Counted from the first letter of the stretch, positions 37,123-49,100 are shown. The stretch: DNA of 64,000 bases from Chrysoperla carnea (GCF_905475395.1 NC_058337.1:30094983-30158982), one strand, 5' to 3'. Notes: generated by a model not told the origin, from the sequence alone. Numbers and translations: made by a program.

Positions 37123-38554
37123 ATGCAAAGAATTAGTTCCTGTTATTTTAAAAGTTTATCAAAAAATTTATTTAATTTAAATAATAGTTTAATTAGAGTA
37201 AGTTAAACATAACCTTACTTAGTTTCAAAAATTCGAATTTTCTAAGTTAAATTGATTTTAGTTTAGTAGTACTAGTAATCAAGAAACAATTAGAATACCA
37301 AAAAATCCACTAACTGATAAACATTCAGCAAGTTTCCAACCAGATAATGGAGCGATATATGATAAAAAACCGTTCAAAATGGTTTGTGAAAAGGGTGAGT
37401 AACTTTCGCAGATTTCCACACAAATTTTGAATTCAAATAATAATAAATTCCATTTTCTAGGCAAAAAATATGCTTGGTGTCTGTGTGGAAAATCGAAAAC
37501 TCAACCTCTTTGCGATGGAACCCATAAGAGTATTTTTCTTAAAATAAAAATAAGGTACGATTGGTAAATTTCTTTTGAACAAGAATAATATTCATAGAAT
37601 ATCTGTCGACTTTTCACTATTATTTGCTGGAAGAAGATTAAGGATGGATAATTAATATATGATTTGCTAAGTTATAATTCCAGATTTCAAAATTGCAGGA
37701 TAATTTTAGCCCTGGGTTACCCAACCGCATACTTCAGAAAATATTTATATTTCGAACAAATTTATTATTCCGTTTTGTACGTGTGTTTCAATTTAAAAAT
37801 TGATTCAAATCAAATAAGTTTAAAGTTAATCATACTTATTTGAGTTTCAAATTGAATTTCCAAAAAATAAAATTTTTTATGTATTTGGTCGACTGCGGCC
37901 GCATTATTAATTTGTGTTCTAATATATTTAGTGCACTTTTCAATGCGATGTTTTTGATTTTGTATTTTTAAATTTAAAACGAATATATAGCTTTAGTTTA
38001 ATTTTGAATGAGATAATTACAGCAATTTTGAAAAGCCAAAATTTATCCATTTCGTCTGTAGAAAACAAAAATGCCAGTATATGAAAATTTTGGTAAAATA
38101 ATCAGAAAAATATTAGGGCAGATTTTGTAGAAAGCAGAAATAATAGTACATTTATGAAATTTTTGTAAAATTATCAGAAAGTTTTTAGCGTAAATAGAAA
38201 TCTAAAAAATAATTTAGACACATTGGATAGACTATTGCCTTGACTTTACCCAAGAGTGCTTATATTATAATTATTATTGGACCTATGTGTGGTGTAGTGG
38301 TACCAGCGACTGGTCATTGTTGGTCTAAAACCCGAGATGAAAAACACGCCTAACTTGCCAATCATTACCAAATTTTTTATATTAGTTTCAAAAATATTGA
38401 TATAACTTTTTTGTTCATATTTGTTTACAGACCAGTTCGATTTGAAGTTGATGAAACCAAAGAATATTGGATGTGTAATTGTAAACAAACTGGAAATCGT
38501 CCATTTTGTGATGGAACTCATAAACAAGAGCATATTCAACAAGCAGTTAAATAA
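37123..38554 (+). CDS. CISD3: CISD3-like mitochondrial CDGSH iron-sulphur protein
   Basis: Exons 37123-37197, 37262-37394, 37461-37554 and 38431-38554 join in phase to 141 residues. Two CDGSH-type [2Fe-2S] motifs are present: CLCGKSKTQPLCDGTH in exon 3 and CNCKQTGNRPFCDGTH in exon 4. Each has the 3Cys-1His ligand set. Two motifs in one chain mark CISD3 (MiNT, Miner2), unlike the single-motif, membrane-anchored CISD1/2. The N-terminal 30-40 residues (MQRISSCYFKSLSKNLF) are basic and free of acids, fitting a matrix targeting sequence, and no membrane segment is seen. The family supports mitochondrial iron-sulphur and redox homeostasis. It is convergent with the P450 gene, with stop codons 50 bp apart. 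Confidence 0.95.
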
Positions 38555-38603
38555 TTTTTTTATTAATTTATAAGTAGATACATTTAAAAAATATTAAACA
38601 TTT

Positions 38604-40584
38604 TTAATCGTTTATATCGTCATCTTTTTTAAATCTTAAATCATAACCATTTGCGAGTGTGTAGAAGAAACCTCTTGGATGTGCCTTGAATGGTTCGTCA
38701 ATTTTTTTTGCCGCTTCTACTTGAAAATCTTTTAAAATATTTATTAACCCAATTTTTACTTGTATATCCGCAAAACGAGCACCTGGAAAACAAAATTATA
38801 CTTTAAAATTTAATAACTCCGAAATTTGTCCAATAGATCAGAATCACTATTTGCGTTTTAAGTTCGACATCACGCAGATTGTTGTATTTAAAAACCAGTA
38901 CAGATTTGAAAATTCGCATTCATTCTTTTCAATAATTTGGATAATTGTTAACAAAATTCAGAAAGTAAGTTTGTAGGAAAGTTATTGTTTCTATCTAAAA
39001 AACAGAAAACCAACTTTCATTGCTACAAGAAATGGAGTATGAATATGCTACTAAAGTCTTCAAATGCCTGTATATGCCATTTACAGGCAAATTTTCGTCA
39101 AGACTCTAAAAAGAAAATTCTAAATGCAAAATAAGCCACAATTAGCTAATTTCATCAGCTAATTTTTGATACCTGATGATAATTGTTAAATAGATGTTTT
39201 TATAAATCTACAGAATTTTGAATTAGAGGGTTTCTTTTTATTTACATATTAATATTATGTACTTACCAATACAATTACGTGGTCCTGCTCCAAAAGGCAA
39301 ATATGCAAATTGATCCAGTTTTGATTTATTCGTTAGAAATCTTTCTGGGTCAAATTTATTAGGATTTGGAAAATATTTTGGATCATAATGCATACCATAC
39401 AATGATATAAATATTCCCATTCCTTTTTCAATAATTAAATCAGTTCCTGGCACTTTATAATCTTCACTAGCCTGTCTATCAAGAAATGGTAATGCAATAG
39501 CCATTCGAAATGATTCACGAACACATGCATCTAAATAAGGCATTTCTTTTATAATTTCAAATGTTAATTCATTATTATTATCAGCTAATGCTTGTTTGAT
39601 TTCCTTTCTTAATCTACGCTGAATATTTGAATTTAAAGCTATGTGATATAAACCTTGTGAAATAGCTGTCGCTGGACCCTCTATACCGGCTGTAAAAAAT
39701 ATAATAGCTTGTGCCACTAATTTATCATGAGTTAATGAAATTTCTTTATTTTTTCGTAATTCTATTAAAAAATTCAAAAAATTATCTTGTTTCATCTTTG
39801 AATTATGCTGTACTTCCATTTCTCTAGTATTTATAATATTCCAAAATAACATTCGTAAATAATTTGTGGCTTTATGTCCAATAAATGTAAATTTAAATAT
39901 AGCAGCAAAAATTGGCATAAAAAAGAAGGAATTTAATTCGAAATTTCGAATAACACTTGCTTCAAATATACTTTTGCTAATTTGAAGAAATTCGTTTGGA
40001 GGTGGAATACCATAAACACATGCCGCAATAATATCTGATGCAAACTTTCCAGCCGTATCTTTCGTCTCAATTATATTTGTTTTTTTGTTATAAATTTGTT
40101 TAATTTCTTCATTTAGATGTTCCCCTACATCGGTTATTAATTCAAACATTAATTTCATTTGTTTTGTTGAGAAAAACGGCAAAACTTTGCTACGTAAAAC
40201 TTTCCACTCTGTATCTTTTAATGCAAATAAACTGTATGTACCAATAAAATCATTTTCAATAACTGATGCTGTTGAACGATTATTAAATTTAGTAAAATCT
40301 TTTACCAAAATTGATTGAATTATTTTTGGATCTTTTATTAATAAATATGGTTTATTAAATATGTAAAATCCAACGTAAGGTTCATTTTCGTAATGCCTAT
40401 GTATTTTTTCTAACAATTTTCCAGTACTCATTTGCATTAAAATTGCTGGCAAATAATTACCAAATATTGGTAAAGGTTTCAGAAATTTTACATTTCGAAT
40501 TTTCCAATAATCATAATTAAAATTTTCTTTATAATATTTGATTAATATGGCGATTAAAATTAATAAAATTATTATAGTTACCAT
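38604..40584 (-). CDS. Cytochrome P450, CYP6-like (CYP3 clan)
   Basis: Exon 1 is 39267-40584 and exon 2 is 38604-38782, joined in phase after the haem Cys (NCIG|ARFADIQ), giving 498 residues, normal for the family. Residues 1-16 form an endoplasmic-reticulum signal anchor (MVTIIILLILIAILIK). Visible are the helix-C WKVLR (W127, R131), helix-K ESFR (357-360), PERF (413-416), and the haem loop FGAGPRNCIG with Cys438. P450s of this type oxidise hydrophobic compounds, often plant toxins or insecticides, with NADPH-P450 reductase. Oddity: the I-helix reads FFTAGIEGPATA, so the usual Thr of AGxET, used in oxygen activation, is Gly. Without the second exon the frame would run into the intron after CIG. 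The substrate cannot be predicted. CYP6 rather than CYP9 is judged from pattern only. Confidence 0.93.
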
Positions 40585-40880
40585 CTGAAAAATAAAATTT
40601 ATACAAATATAATTAATAAAATTTGTTTATTAATAAACACATTTAATTCTTACTTTGGTAGATAAAATTTTAACCAAATGAAAAGTAATTACCAAATTTT
40701 GTAAAACTTGCTTTTACTAATCAAGGCTGAATCGTAAGGTAACACTAATAAGACCTCAAACAAAGCAGTGGCAAGTAGAAAAATTCATCATAATATCACA
40801 AGTTAAATTTCCAAAATATTTACAATATAATTATATTATTATAATGTATTTATTGACATGATAATTATGTACTTATTTTT

Positions 40881-41669
40881 ATACCTCTTTTCATGAAATA
40901 TATCAGAGTATATTAAGTTTAGTCCCAAGTTTGTAAAGCTTAGATATATTGATGCTACGAAACTCACCTAATTAGTCCATTTTCGTTTGTCCTCCCGCCC
41001 GTCTGCCCACGATCACGATAACTCAGAAACGAAAAGAAGAAAATTTTTATAGCGTACTCAGGATGTAAGTAATGAGTTTGAATTCGTAGTGAGTAAAATA
41101 GGTTATTTGGATCTTGGATCTGTAGGACCCATCTTGTAAACCGTAAGAGATAAAACAAAAGTTTAAAAGTAAAAAATGTTTCTTATGAAAAAATGAAATT
41201 TTTGTTTGAAATATTTTTTCGTAAATATCCAAGAGAGAGTCCAAATTAGTGCGTAACTTAAGTTTCCATTTTATCAAAAACAATAAATGATAGAGAATTC
41301 GAAATTTGTAGGTAGCTTCAAATAGTGAGTCTATTGATTCTAATTTCATATTAACCCTATTCGATAGTATTAACGGCTCCACAAAAAGAAAAAAAAATTT
41401 TAAATAAAGAAAAACAAATTCCTAGAAATATTATCAAAATTGAAATTTGAATAAATACGAAACAACTTTTGATTGAAACATTTTTTCGTAAACATCACTG
41501 TTTACCCGTGAGAGCGCAAACTATGCACAAATTGTATAGTATGTATTATATTGGAATATCATTTATGTATGTGTGACATGTATGTATGTGTAATGTGAAA
41601 GAGTAATCAACACTGTTTATACATGGTATTTCAACAATTAATTCAGTCATTTGTTTGTTTTCACTTGTT
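40881..41669 (+). mobile_element. R1 repeat copy 5 (longest) with extra 3' remnant
   Basis: It begins ATACC near 40881, carries the core and an added block (AATAAATGATAGAGAATTCG, about 41282), then the usual 3' hairpin and TTTTCACTTGTT. A second truncated 3' end follows at about 41695-41776 (CAACAATTTACTCAG ... TTTTCACTAGTTT), so a second copy was hit or duplicated here. Confidence 0.7.
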
Positions 41670-41801
41670 TTTATAATAACTTATTTATAAAAATAAATCA
41701 AGCACTGATGTTCAACACTGTCTATATAGGGTATTTCAACAATTTACTCAGCCAGTTGTTTATTTTCACTAGTTTTTAGATTTTTATTTCTTGTGTTGAG
41801 C

Positions 41802-42142
41802 TTGTTATCATTATCTTTAAATATAAAAAACTAGCCCGTAACCCGCCCGCTTCGCCGGACGATCTCATTTACCCACCCATACATAACACTCGAAATATAT
41901 GTAACTTTTTATTATGAAACAAAATTATTTTGCTTTTAAAATCGAAATCGACCAGCGAAGGGGGCTAGTAACTGCTAAGATAGCAGTTACTAGCCCCATT
42001 TGCTGGTCGATTTCTATATAAAAATAATAAAAAGTAACATATATTTCGAGTGTTAAGCATGGGTGGGTAAGTGAGATCGTCCGGCGAAGCGGGCGGGTTA
42101 CGGGCTTGTTTTTTTATATATTCCAAGATAATGATAACAAGC
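41802..42142. repeat. Inverted repeat built from two RTE-like 3' tails
   Basis: Arms of about 150 bp run from CTTGTTATCATTATCTT inward. Both contain CCCGCCCGCTTCGCCGGACG or its complement and CTCGAAATATATGT. The centre (about 41960-42005) is a separate hairpin with a perfect 16-bp stem, GGGGCTAGTAACTGCT. The GCGAAGCGGG motif recurs at 42535 and 53312, as at the 3' end of a dispersed retroelement family. Confidence 0.7.
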
Positions 42143-42154
42143 TTGTTATTGTAA

Positions 42155-42482
42155 GGTTAGGTTAGGTTATATTGGCTGCACACGAAGGACACACTTAGGC
42201 TATAGAGCCCATTGTGAATTTGTGATACCATATATGTGTTTTACCACCTTTCCGCTGATAATTTCATTTATCAGCTCCTCAATTATTTACTAAGGCTGAG
42301 TGCACCTCCTTCATGCATATACCAGGCTCTACGCCATCCCATCACAACTATTAATTAAATTAATTTTGTTGCAACGGCGGGAATCGAACCCGCTACCCTA
42401 AGCATACCGCGGACGGAATTGGTTACGCCTTAACCAACTGAGCTAATAGGGCGACTGATGTTATATAGCTTATAGCTGCTGA
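42155..42482 (-). mobile_element. tRNA-derived SINE with 12-bp target duplication
   Basis: Read on the minus strand it has a tRNA-like head with A box (TTAGCTCAGTTGG) and B box (GGTTCGATTCC), a body of about 200 bp with ATGGGCTCTATAGCCTAAGT, and an AACCTAACCTAACC tail. TTGTTATTGTAA flanks it on both sides (42143-42154 and 42483-42494). The acceptor arms do not pair, so it is not a functional tRNA gene. It is inserted into the RTE-like tail that resumes at 42495. Confidence 0.88.
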
Positions 42483-42494
42483 TTGTTATTGTAA

Positions 42495-42562
42495 ACTTTC
42501 ATTAAAATCCATTCAGTAGTTTTCGAAATCGTCCAGCGAAGCGGGAGGATAAAATCTAGTGC
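42495..42562 (+). repeat. RTE-like retroelement 3' tail fragment
   Basis: CATTCAGTAGTTTTCGAAAT followed by CCAGCGAAGCGGGAGGAT and TCTAGT resembles the 3' end of RTE-type LINEs and their SINEs in arthropods. The same tail is seen at 41829 (inverted), 42090 and 53312. Confidence 0.45.
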
Positions 42563-43643
42563 GTGATGTTCTTTTGAAAAAAAACTCTTGAAAAGGATTA
42601 CTCTGCCGAGCAATGACATTTGTAGCCGAGTAACTTGCTTCGCTTATATAACCATTTTGCCAACATATTTAATAATAGACTGTTTACTTCTGTCTTTCAT
42701 TAATTCCTTTTGCTCTGGTTCGCTTTTTTGACTAACGGATTTGTGATTTGTTTCAAAATGTCAATTGTAATCCAGGATGTAACTACAATAACAAACGAAC
42801 GCGCGTTAGTTTCTAATATAATACTTCATAATGAACTTTGTGGTCGGTTGTGTGCCCAATACATTGTGTCGCGTGCCATTGGTTCACCATCCCTGGTATA
42901 TAGCCTTTCTCGATAAATGGGCTATCCGACACTAAAAGAATTTTTCAATCCGAACCTGTACCTCTTGAGATTAGCGCGTTCAACCAAATAAACTGTTCAG
43001 CTTTATTATATTAGTTGGGATAATTCTGAAAATTTTTAAAATAAAAATTTTTCTATCCAAATTTTCAGTTTTATAAAAAGAGACAATAAATGAAAGACAA
43101 TATTGTAAAGTTTTATAAAACGTAAAACCTTTTTAAATTGGTTACGTGCAATATCCACTTTTCAAACATTTGCGCTCGCATCAAATAGCGAAATGTGAGC
43201 TGTTGAAATTTTATGCAATGATACGTAATTCTATTTTTTGTATTCAAATTGATTTACAAACTGGCACCTGGCTTCGTGCTTTTAAGCTTGAAAAGGCCTC
43301 CAAACCAATCACAACTATTTGTAACACAAGATGTTTCTTATGAAATCAGGAATTCACGAACCTCGGACTTTTCTTAGCTGAAACAAGCCCATTCTTGTTT
43401 CGATTAAGAACAGTGAATTAGCCTAAACTAGCTGTAATCGCCCATGCTGTGGTGTTAAAATCTATAAACTTCAGCTTTTCTTAATACCGAGTTATCTAAC
43501 ACTGAACTAGTGATTGTTCATCTTAAGACACGGAGGATTTAAGGTTTGTATGAAGAATAATACAATTGATGCACGTGTCCTCGATCGAAGTACTGTTTCT
43601 CGCCAAATAAAATTTGAAATGGAAGGAAAAAGATTTTATTATT

Positions 43644-44335
43644 ATACCCGGATATGTATATGTAATATAAATCAAGGTATACTAAGTTTAGTCCCAAGTA
43701 TGTAACGCTTAAAAATATTGATGCTACGAACAAAAATTTGGTATAGGTGTTCATAAAATCATCTAAAAAGTCCATTTTCGGTTGTCTGTTTGTCTACCTA
43801 CCTGCCAAAAGAGACGAAAGAACGAGAAAAACGAAAACAGATATCAAGCTGAAATGTTTTTAGCGTGCTGAAGACGTAAAAAGCGAAGTTGAGTTCGTAA
43901 ATGAGCAACATACGTCAATTGGGTGTAAACCGTTAGAGAAAGAAAAGTTTAAATGTAAAATTTTTAAATGTAAAAAAAAATAAACAACTTTTGTTTGAAA
44001 CATTTTTTCGTTAACATCATTGCATCCATGAGAGTGCAAATTATGTCAAAAATTTGGTGTTCATTTTCTATAAAACTATAAAAGATAGAGAGTTGAAAAT
44101 TTGCATGTAGCTTCAACTAGTGGCCTTGTAAAAGATTTTCGGATAACGAAAAAAAAAATATAGAAAGTACTTTCGAAAATGTTCAAAATTTTCGAAAACC
44201 AAATAAATATTGCGCCAAAATTGTATTTCTTGTTTAAACTATTCTAATTTATAAAAAAATAATGCAAGAACTGACATTGAACACTTTCCATACAGAGTCT
44301 TTCAACAATTAACTCAATCGTTTTCATTTTTTTTT
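43644..44335 (+). mobile_element. R1 repeat copy 6
   Basis: It starts ATACCCGGATATG and carries the core and the longer internal block (TAAAAGATAGAGAGTTG, about 44080). It ends in a decayed hairpin CAACAATTAACTCAATCG. More diverged than copies 3 and 4. Confidence 0.7.
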
Positions 44336-44750
44336 TTTTGGATGCAGAGGCACAACCTGGTGACCCAGAATACCCATTATTACCAATATCTGTTTTTATA
44401 ACTCGAAGAACCAGCTCATAAGATTTACAAAAAAAAAAATAATAATAATAATAAAATTAATTCCTCATAAATAAGTCATTTCCTGTCAATATAACTTACA
44501 ATGTAGACAGGTGGATTCAATTAATATATATTGAAAATACCTATACATATCTATTAAGATTGCATTGTCTGAAGTTTTAATCAATTAAAATTAAAAAAAT
44601 TCGTGAGTAACAAAGCTCCATCACTAAGAACATATTTACCTCTCATTAGGTGATTGGGAAAATTAGAGAGTGGGTACGCGTTTAAAACTAGTCCACAACT
44701 ATCATTTTATGCAGCTAATGAACATACATCACGATTTTCATTAATAACAT

Positions 44751-46043
44751 CAGTGGCGTAACTATTGTCGATCTAGACGTGTTCCCATGGACATTATACA
44801 TGTCTATGCGTGTTCCATTGAGAAAAATGGCTCTCTAACCCTCTAAAGACGCAAATCCCCTATTAGTTTTGAAACAAAAGATGAATATTTTATGAACTGA
44901 ATATAATTTGTTCAGAGACGTCGCCAGCCAATAAGCCAGAGGGGGTCAATCTGAAAGATACAGAATATGAATTATAAGAAAAAAATGCTTAAATGGGCAT
45001 TTTGCTAAAATTGCTAAAAAAAGCATAATTGCAAAGGGTGACTTCGTTTGACAGATTTAACGATGATAATTTTGCTTAATTGATTATTTATTTATGATTC
45101 TTTGGAATTTAGATAAAGAAATCCTTATAATTTTTTTAGGATGATTAAATTTATTCAAAAATATTTCTTCATTATCTTATGCAAAAAGATCCACAATAGC
45201 CGCGAATTCCGATTCTAGTGATGGACGAATCGACTGTTTTTATAATAATGCAAAATACTTTAAACATATATTAATAATTTCACACTAGCTTTCGCGACGA
45301 CCTATCGCGGCCTTATTAGCGAATTTCCAAAGAAAATGGAGCTATCCCTTTTGTATTGATGATGGAGTTTTGAAAAAAATTTTTCAAATGTTTAAAATAT
45401 TACATTTTTTAATCAAATGAGTAGACTTTGTTTTTTGGGAATCTCTAGAGCGGGGGGAGGTCAGCCGCTTTACCTGCCCCCTGGCGACGTAAAAGCAGTT
45501 GCCCTTTAAATCTACAGGAAGAAATTTTTGGGTCAGCAGGTATATTCAAACATTTCGTTTCGAGTGGTTTTTATATATATTAAATCATCTTTGAAGCAAT
45601 GAGCGAGCGGTAGCTACTATATAGTAGTTACCGCTTATACCTCCCCATAACTACTATATAGTAGTTATGGGGAGGCAATTAATCTGAAACGTCTTCTGAA
45701 TATTCGATATAAAAAGCTTTTCCAGCGCTGAATATTTCATTGCCAATCAATAGAAACAGAAAATCAGGAGACCACGCGAAAAAAGTAGAAAATTTATGAA
45801 AGGTAAGTTTTCAGAATTGATTTGTGTGCTGAGGTTTTATTAAGCCGAGAAAATTTGATCAGGGCGCCCCCAGAAAAGATATGATGATAATTGACAATGT
45901 AATTTTATACAAGACCAATGAAAACAGTTCATAATTTGCAAACATTTTTAATTTGCAAGAAAAATAGTAAAAAATTTGTTTTTCGCATTTTTGCATTTCA
46001 GGAGGCCCTTCAAATACACTAAACACTGGTTGTTACGCTACTG
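44751..46043. mobile_element. hAT-type non-autonomous element with 8-bp target duplication
   Basis: Ends CAGTGGCGTAAC and, inverted, CAGTAGCGTAAC (11 of 12 matching) bound 1293 bp, with identical AATAACAT at 44743-44750 and 46044-46051. No transposase motif was found inside. Two palindromes occur at 45607-45634 and 45640-45675. The right end is 130 bp before the start codon of the first odorant receptor. Confidence 0.8.
45607..45675. repeat. Two adjacent palindromes, one perfect over 36 bp
   Basis: 45640-45675 is a perfect 36-bp palindrome whose half reads CCTCCCCATAACTACTAT. 45607-45634 is a 28-bp palindrome with one mismatch. Both share the core CTACTATATAGTAG. Confidence 0.85.
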
Positions 46044-46173
46044 AATAACATGAATAATTAATTAATAATAATTAATTCAAGTTCATTTCCTGAAATATGA
46101 ATAAATTTTTTTTAAATGTTTTTATTTAAGTTCATTTAAAGCCTCTTACTTGAGAAAAAGTTGTTTTTCAATC

Positions 46174-49100
46174 ATGGAAATTGTTGGAAAAAATGAATAT
46201 AATATTCCTGTAACAGTTAATATATTTTTATTAAAATTAATTGGTTTTTGGAAACCAGATTCAAAGTTTTTGAAAATTATATCAAAATATTTTATGGGCT
46301 TTTTTCTTTTAATTTATACACCAGCATTTACGATACCATTAATATACGATTTGTGTACGAAAACTGATGATTTAATACATTGGATTTATATATCATTTCA
46401 TATTATTGCTGAATTTGAAATAATGGTAAAAGCTGGACACTTTCTCATGAATTACAATCGTATTGTAGCATTAATTGATTCAACAAAAATTGTTGAGCAT
46501 TTTTGTCCTAAATATCGTAGACAAAAAAAATATATCGATGATAGCATAAAGATTTCAAACAGATTAACGATAACTATCGTGACATTTTGTGTGATTGCGG
46601 CGTTTATTTATGGCTTAGTACCATTTTTAGAATCAAATATGAGGTAAAGTTTTTAAATGTTATAAGTTTGATTCGATATTGACAATACTGCTTGTGCCTG
46701 TGTCTTCATCGGTTATTACACTTTTAGGTAGAAAGTAATTGCTTTCATCCCTAAAATCGAAAAAAATGATATTTTTACTTTTTTGGGATGCCAACGATGT
46801 TTTAATAATAGTATTGTAGAAATAAGCTAACGCCTACTAACTCTATCTACTACTTTATTGTTTTTGTCTCTTGTTATTTCACCTTCCTGTTTTACCATCA
46901 CTATCTATTACGACGTGAGCACATATTCTATTGATTAAACAGGATATTCTTTGGATCATATTAGTTCAATTTGTAACTCGGTAAAATTCCTTTCATATTC
47001 TTCGTAGTGTAACCTTTTAAAGATAATTACTGCGAAATTAATTTTGGTTACTCATTCTGCTACTTCTGCCTTCGTCAGGTTTCTGGAGTCCAGAACTACC
47101 TGTATATTTGTGCATCCGTGTCTATAGAGTACCAACTGTATTAAGTAAAAATCGATTCCCCATGTTTACGGTTCAACCAATGGATCACTTGTGAAATTAG
47201 TACTTACTATATCAAAAAGTACTTAATAATTTAGCGAATTCTTACACAGGAAAATACATCTCTTCGGTATTTCTAGGGAGAGCATCCAAGTGATGACATA
47301 TACGACATTCTGCAACTGCGAAAGGCACTGGCAACTGCGTTAGTTCACTCAATGTTCGATTTGCTACGTAGACTCAGTCTTCTACCATTTTCTACTTACT
47401 TTGATCCATTGCCTGTTGAAAACTCTGCCTTTAAGACAGTGTCGACAATCCAAAAAAATACTAAAAAACAGCAGCTCACCCATAAAAAAACAGGAGAAAA
47501 CAGTAGATTAAGTGAACAAAAGGCAGATTTCATACTTTCCTCATATAATTAAAACAATTACCTACTTTTATTATAGGTAGAAGGACTCATATACATTGTA
47601 GTAGGGGAGCCTAAGAGGGGATTTGTGTATTATCTCGAGCGCGTCAGATTAAGATACGGAGGATTCCTTGGACCTCCTGTATCTCCACCAAATATTAGCC
47701 CTAAATATGGGGGATCCGCGTAAGGCTTCAGATTAATATATGGTGGGTTAATTACATGCTAAAAAATGTAAATTTCAATAATATGAAAAAATTTTGATCA
47801 CGCTCGAATTACTACGGGTAACAAAATTTGCAAGCCTCCCATTTCTTTGTGTCTCGCTTAAATCGTCAGATTATTAGAATGTACATTTTGTAGCATGTAA
47901 CTAACCAACCATATCTTAATCTGACGCGCTTGAGTTTATTCAAATATCGCAATTTCGGTTTTACTAATATGATCGTCTGCCATACGCGCGTCCCTCCTTA
48001 TTTAGGGCTGATATGTGGTGGAGGTACTATGGAAGTTCCAAGGAACCCACCATATCTAAATCTGACGCGCTCGAGTTACTGCAAAAATCCCCTCTTGGGC
48101 ACCCTACTATTCTTATATTATAATATTAGTTATAACAATAAAAAACAAAAATCAATGTAAATTATTTTCCATTTTCATCTTCAACTGCCTCATCTTCAGT
48201 ATTTTCAGACTCATTTTTCTCTTTAAAATCATACATATTTTTGTTAAATTTCTTTATGTGCCTTTCTGTAGTTTCAAATCAGTAGCAATCAGTTATTTCG
48301 GATTTAGTGTGTATAATTCTACTTAAAGGTTCTAGTCGAACTATGTTATGTAATTTGGTTTTCATAATATTTATAGCTGAAAATATTCTTTCCACGGTGG
48401 CGCTGAACGCTAATTGAAAAACAGTAAGAATTAGGAATGAATTAGAAAACAAGGTCATCATTGTAAAAACACCAAAAAACACCTATTGCTAAACCAGTAG
48501 GGTTGAAAACACTGCTTTAAGCTATTAGGCTATGCGTGTAAATTTTTCAATAATTGTTATGTTTTTAATCTTTCGTTTTGGACTGGCAATGTTAAAAATT
48601 TCAATCACAACTGTTTTTCGCAGAACATTACCAATTGACGCTGAATATCCGTTTGATATACAAGACTTAAGATATTTTCAAATAATATATTGTTATCAAA
48701 TGCCAATGATATATTTTGTAGCGATTAATGCTGGATTATTTATGACCTTTGTAACAAGTTTAATGAGTTTTGTGTGCGCTCAAATGAAAATATTAAAAGA
48801 ATCTTTTCAATTTATGAAAGAATATGCAGCTATTGATTTGATATTCAAAGAAAAAAATGTAAGTAATAAATTAATATTATATATGGTGTTCCTTTTAACT
48901 TGAAAATGAGCTACAACTCGGAAAAAGCATTTTTGAAAAATAAAATTTTAAACGAAAATTGTAGTGTTAAAAAAGTTGTTATAAGTCAGCACCATGAGGT
49001 TGATTTTGAGTTACGAGATCTTTTAAAAGCCAATCCTTGGTCATTATTGATAAGAGAAAGAACATACTATGTATGGAAAAGTTGTTCTTATAAAACCAAA

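Larger units (their letters stand above)
40585..46173. other. Intergenic stack of mobile elements between P450 and odorant receptor 1
   Basis: In order: about 300 bp of P450 5' flank, R1 copy 5, an inverted pair of RTE-like tails split by a SINE, about 1 kb unassigned (42560-43640), R1 copy 6, about 400 bp unassigned, then a hAT-type element ending 130 bp before the receptor start codon. No host gene recognised. Confidence 0.7.

Noticed and set aside
42366-42455. Candidate tRNA gene on the minus strand
   Set aside because: A and B boxes are good but the acceptor arms do not pair. It is the head of a SINE with target duplications.
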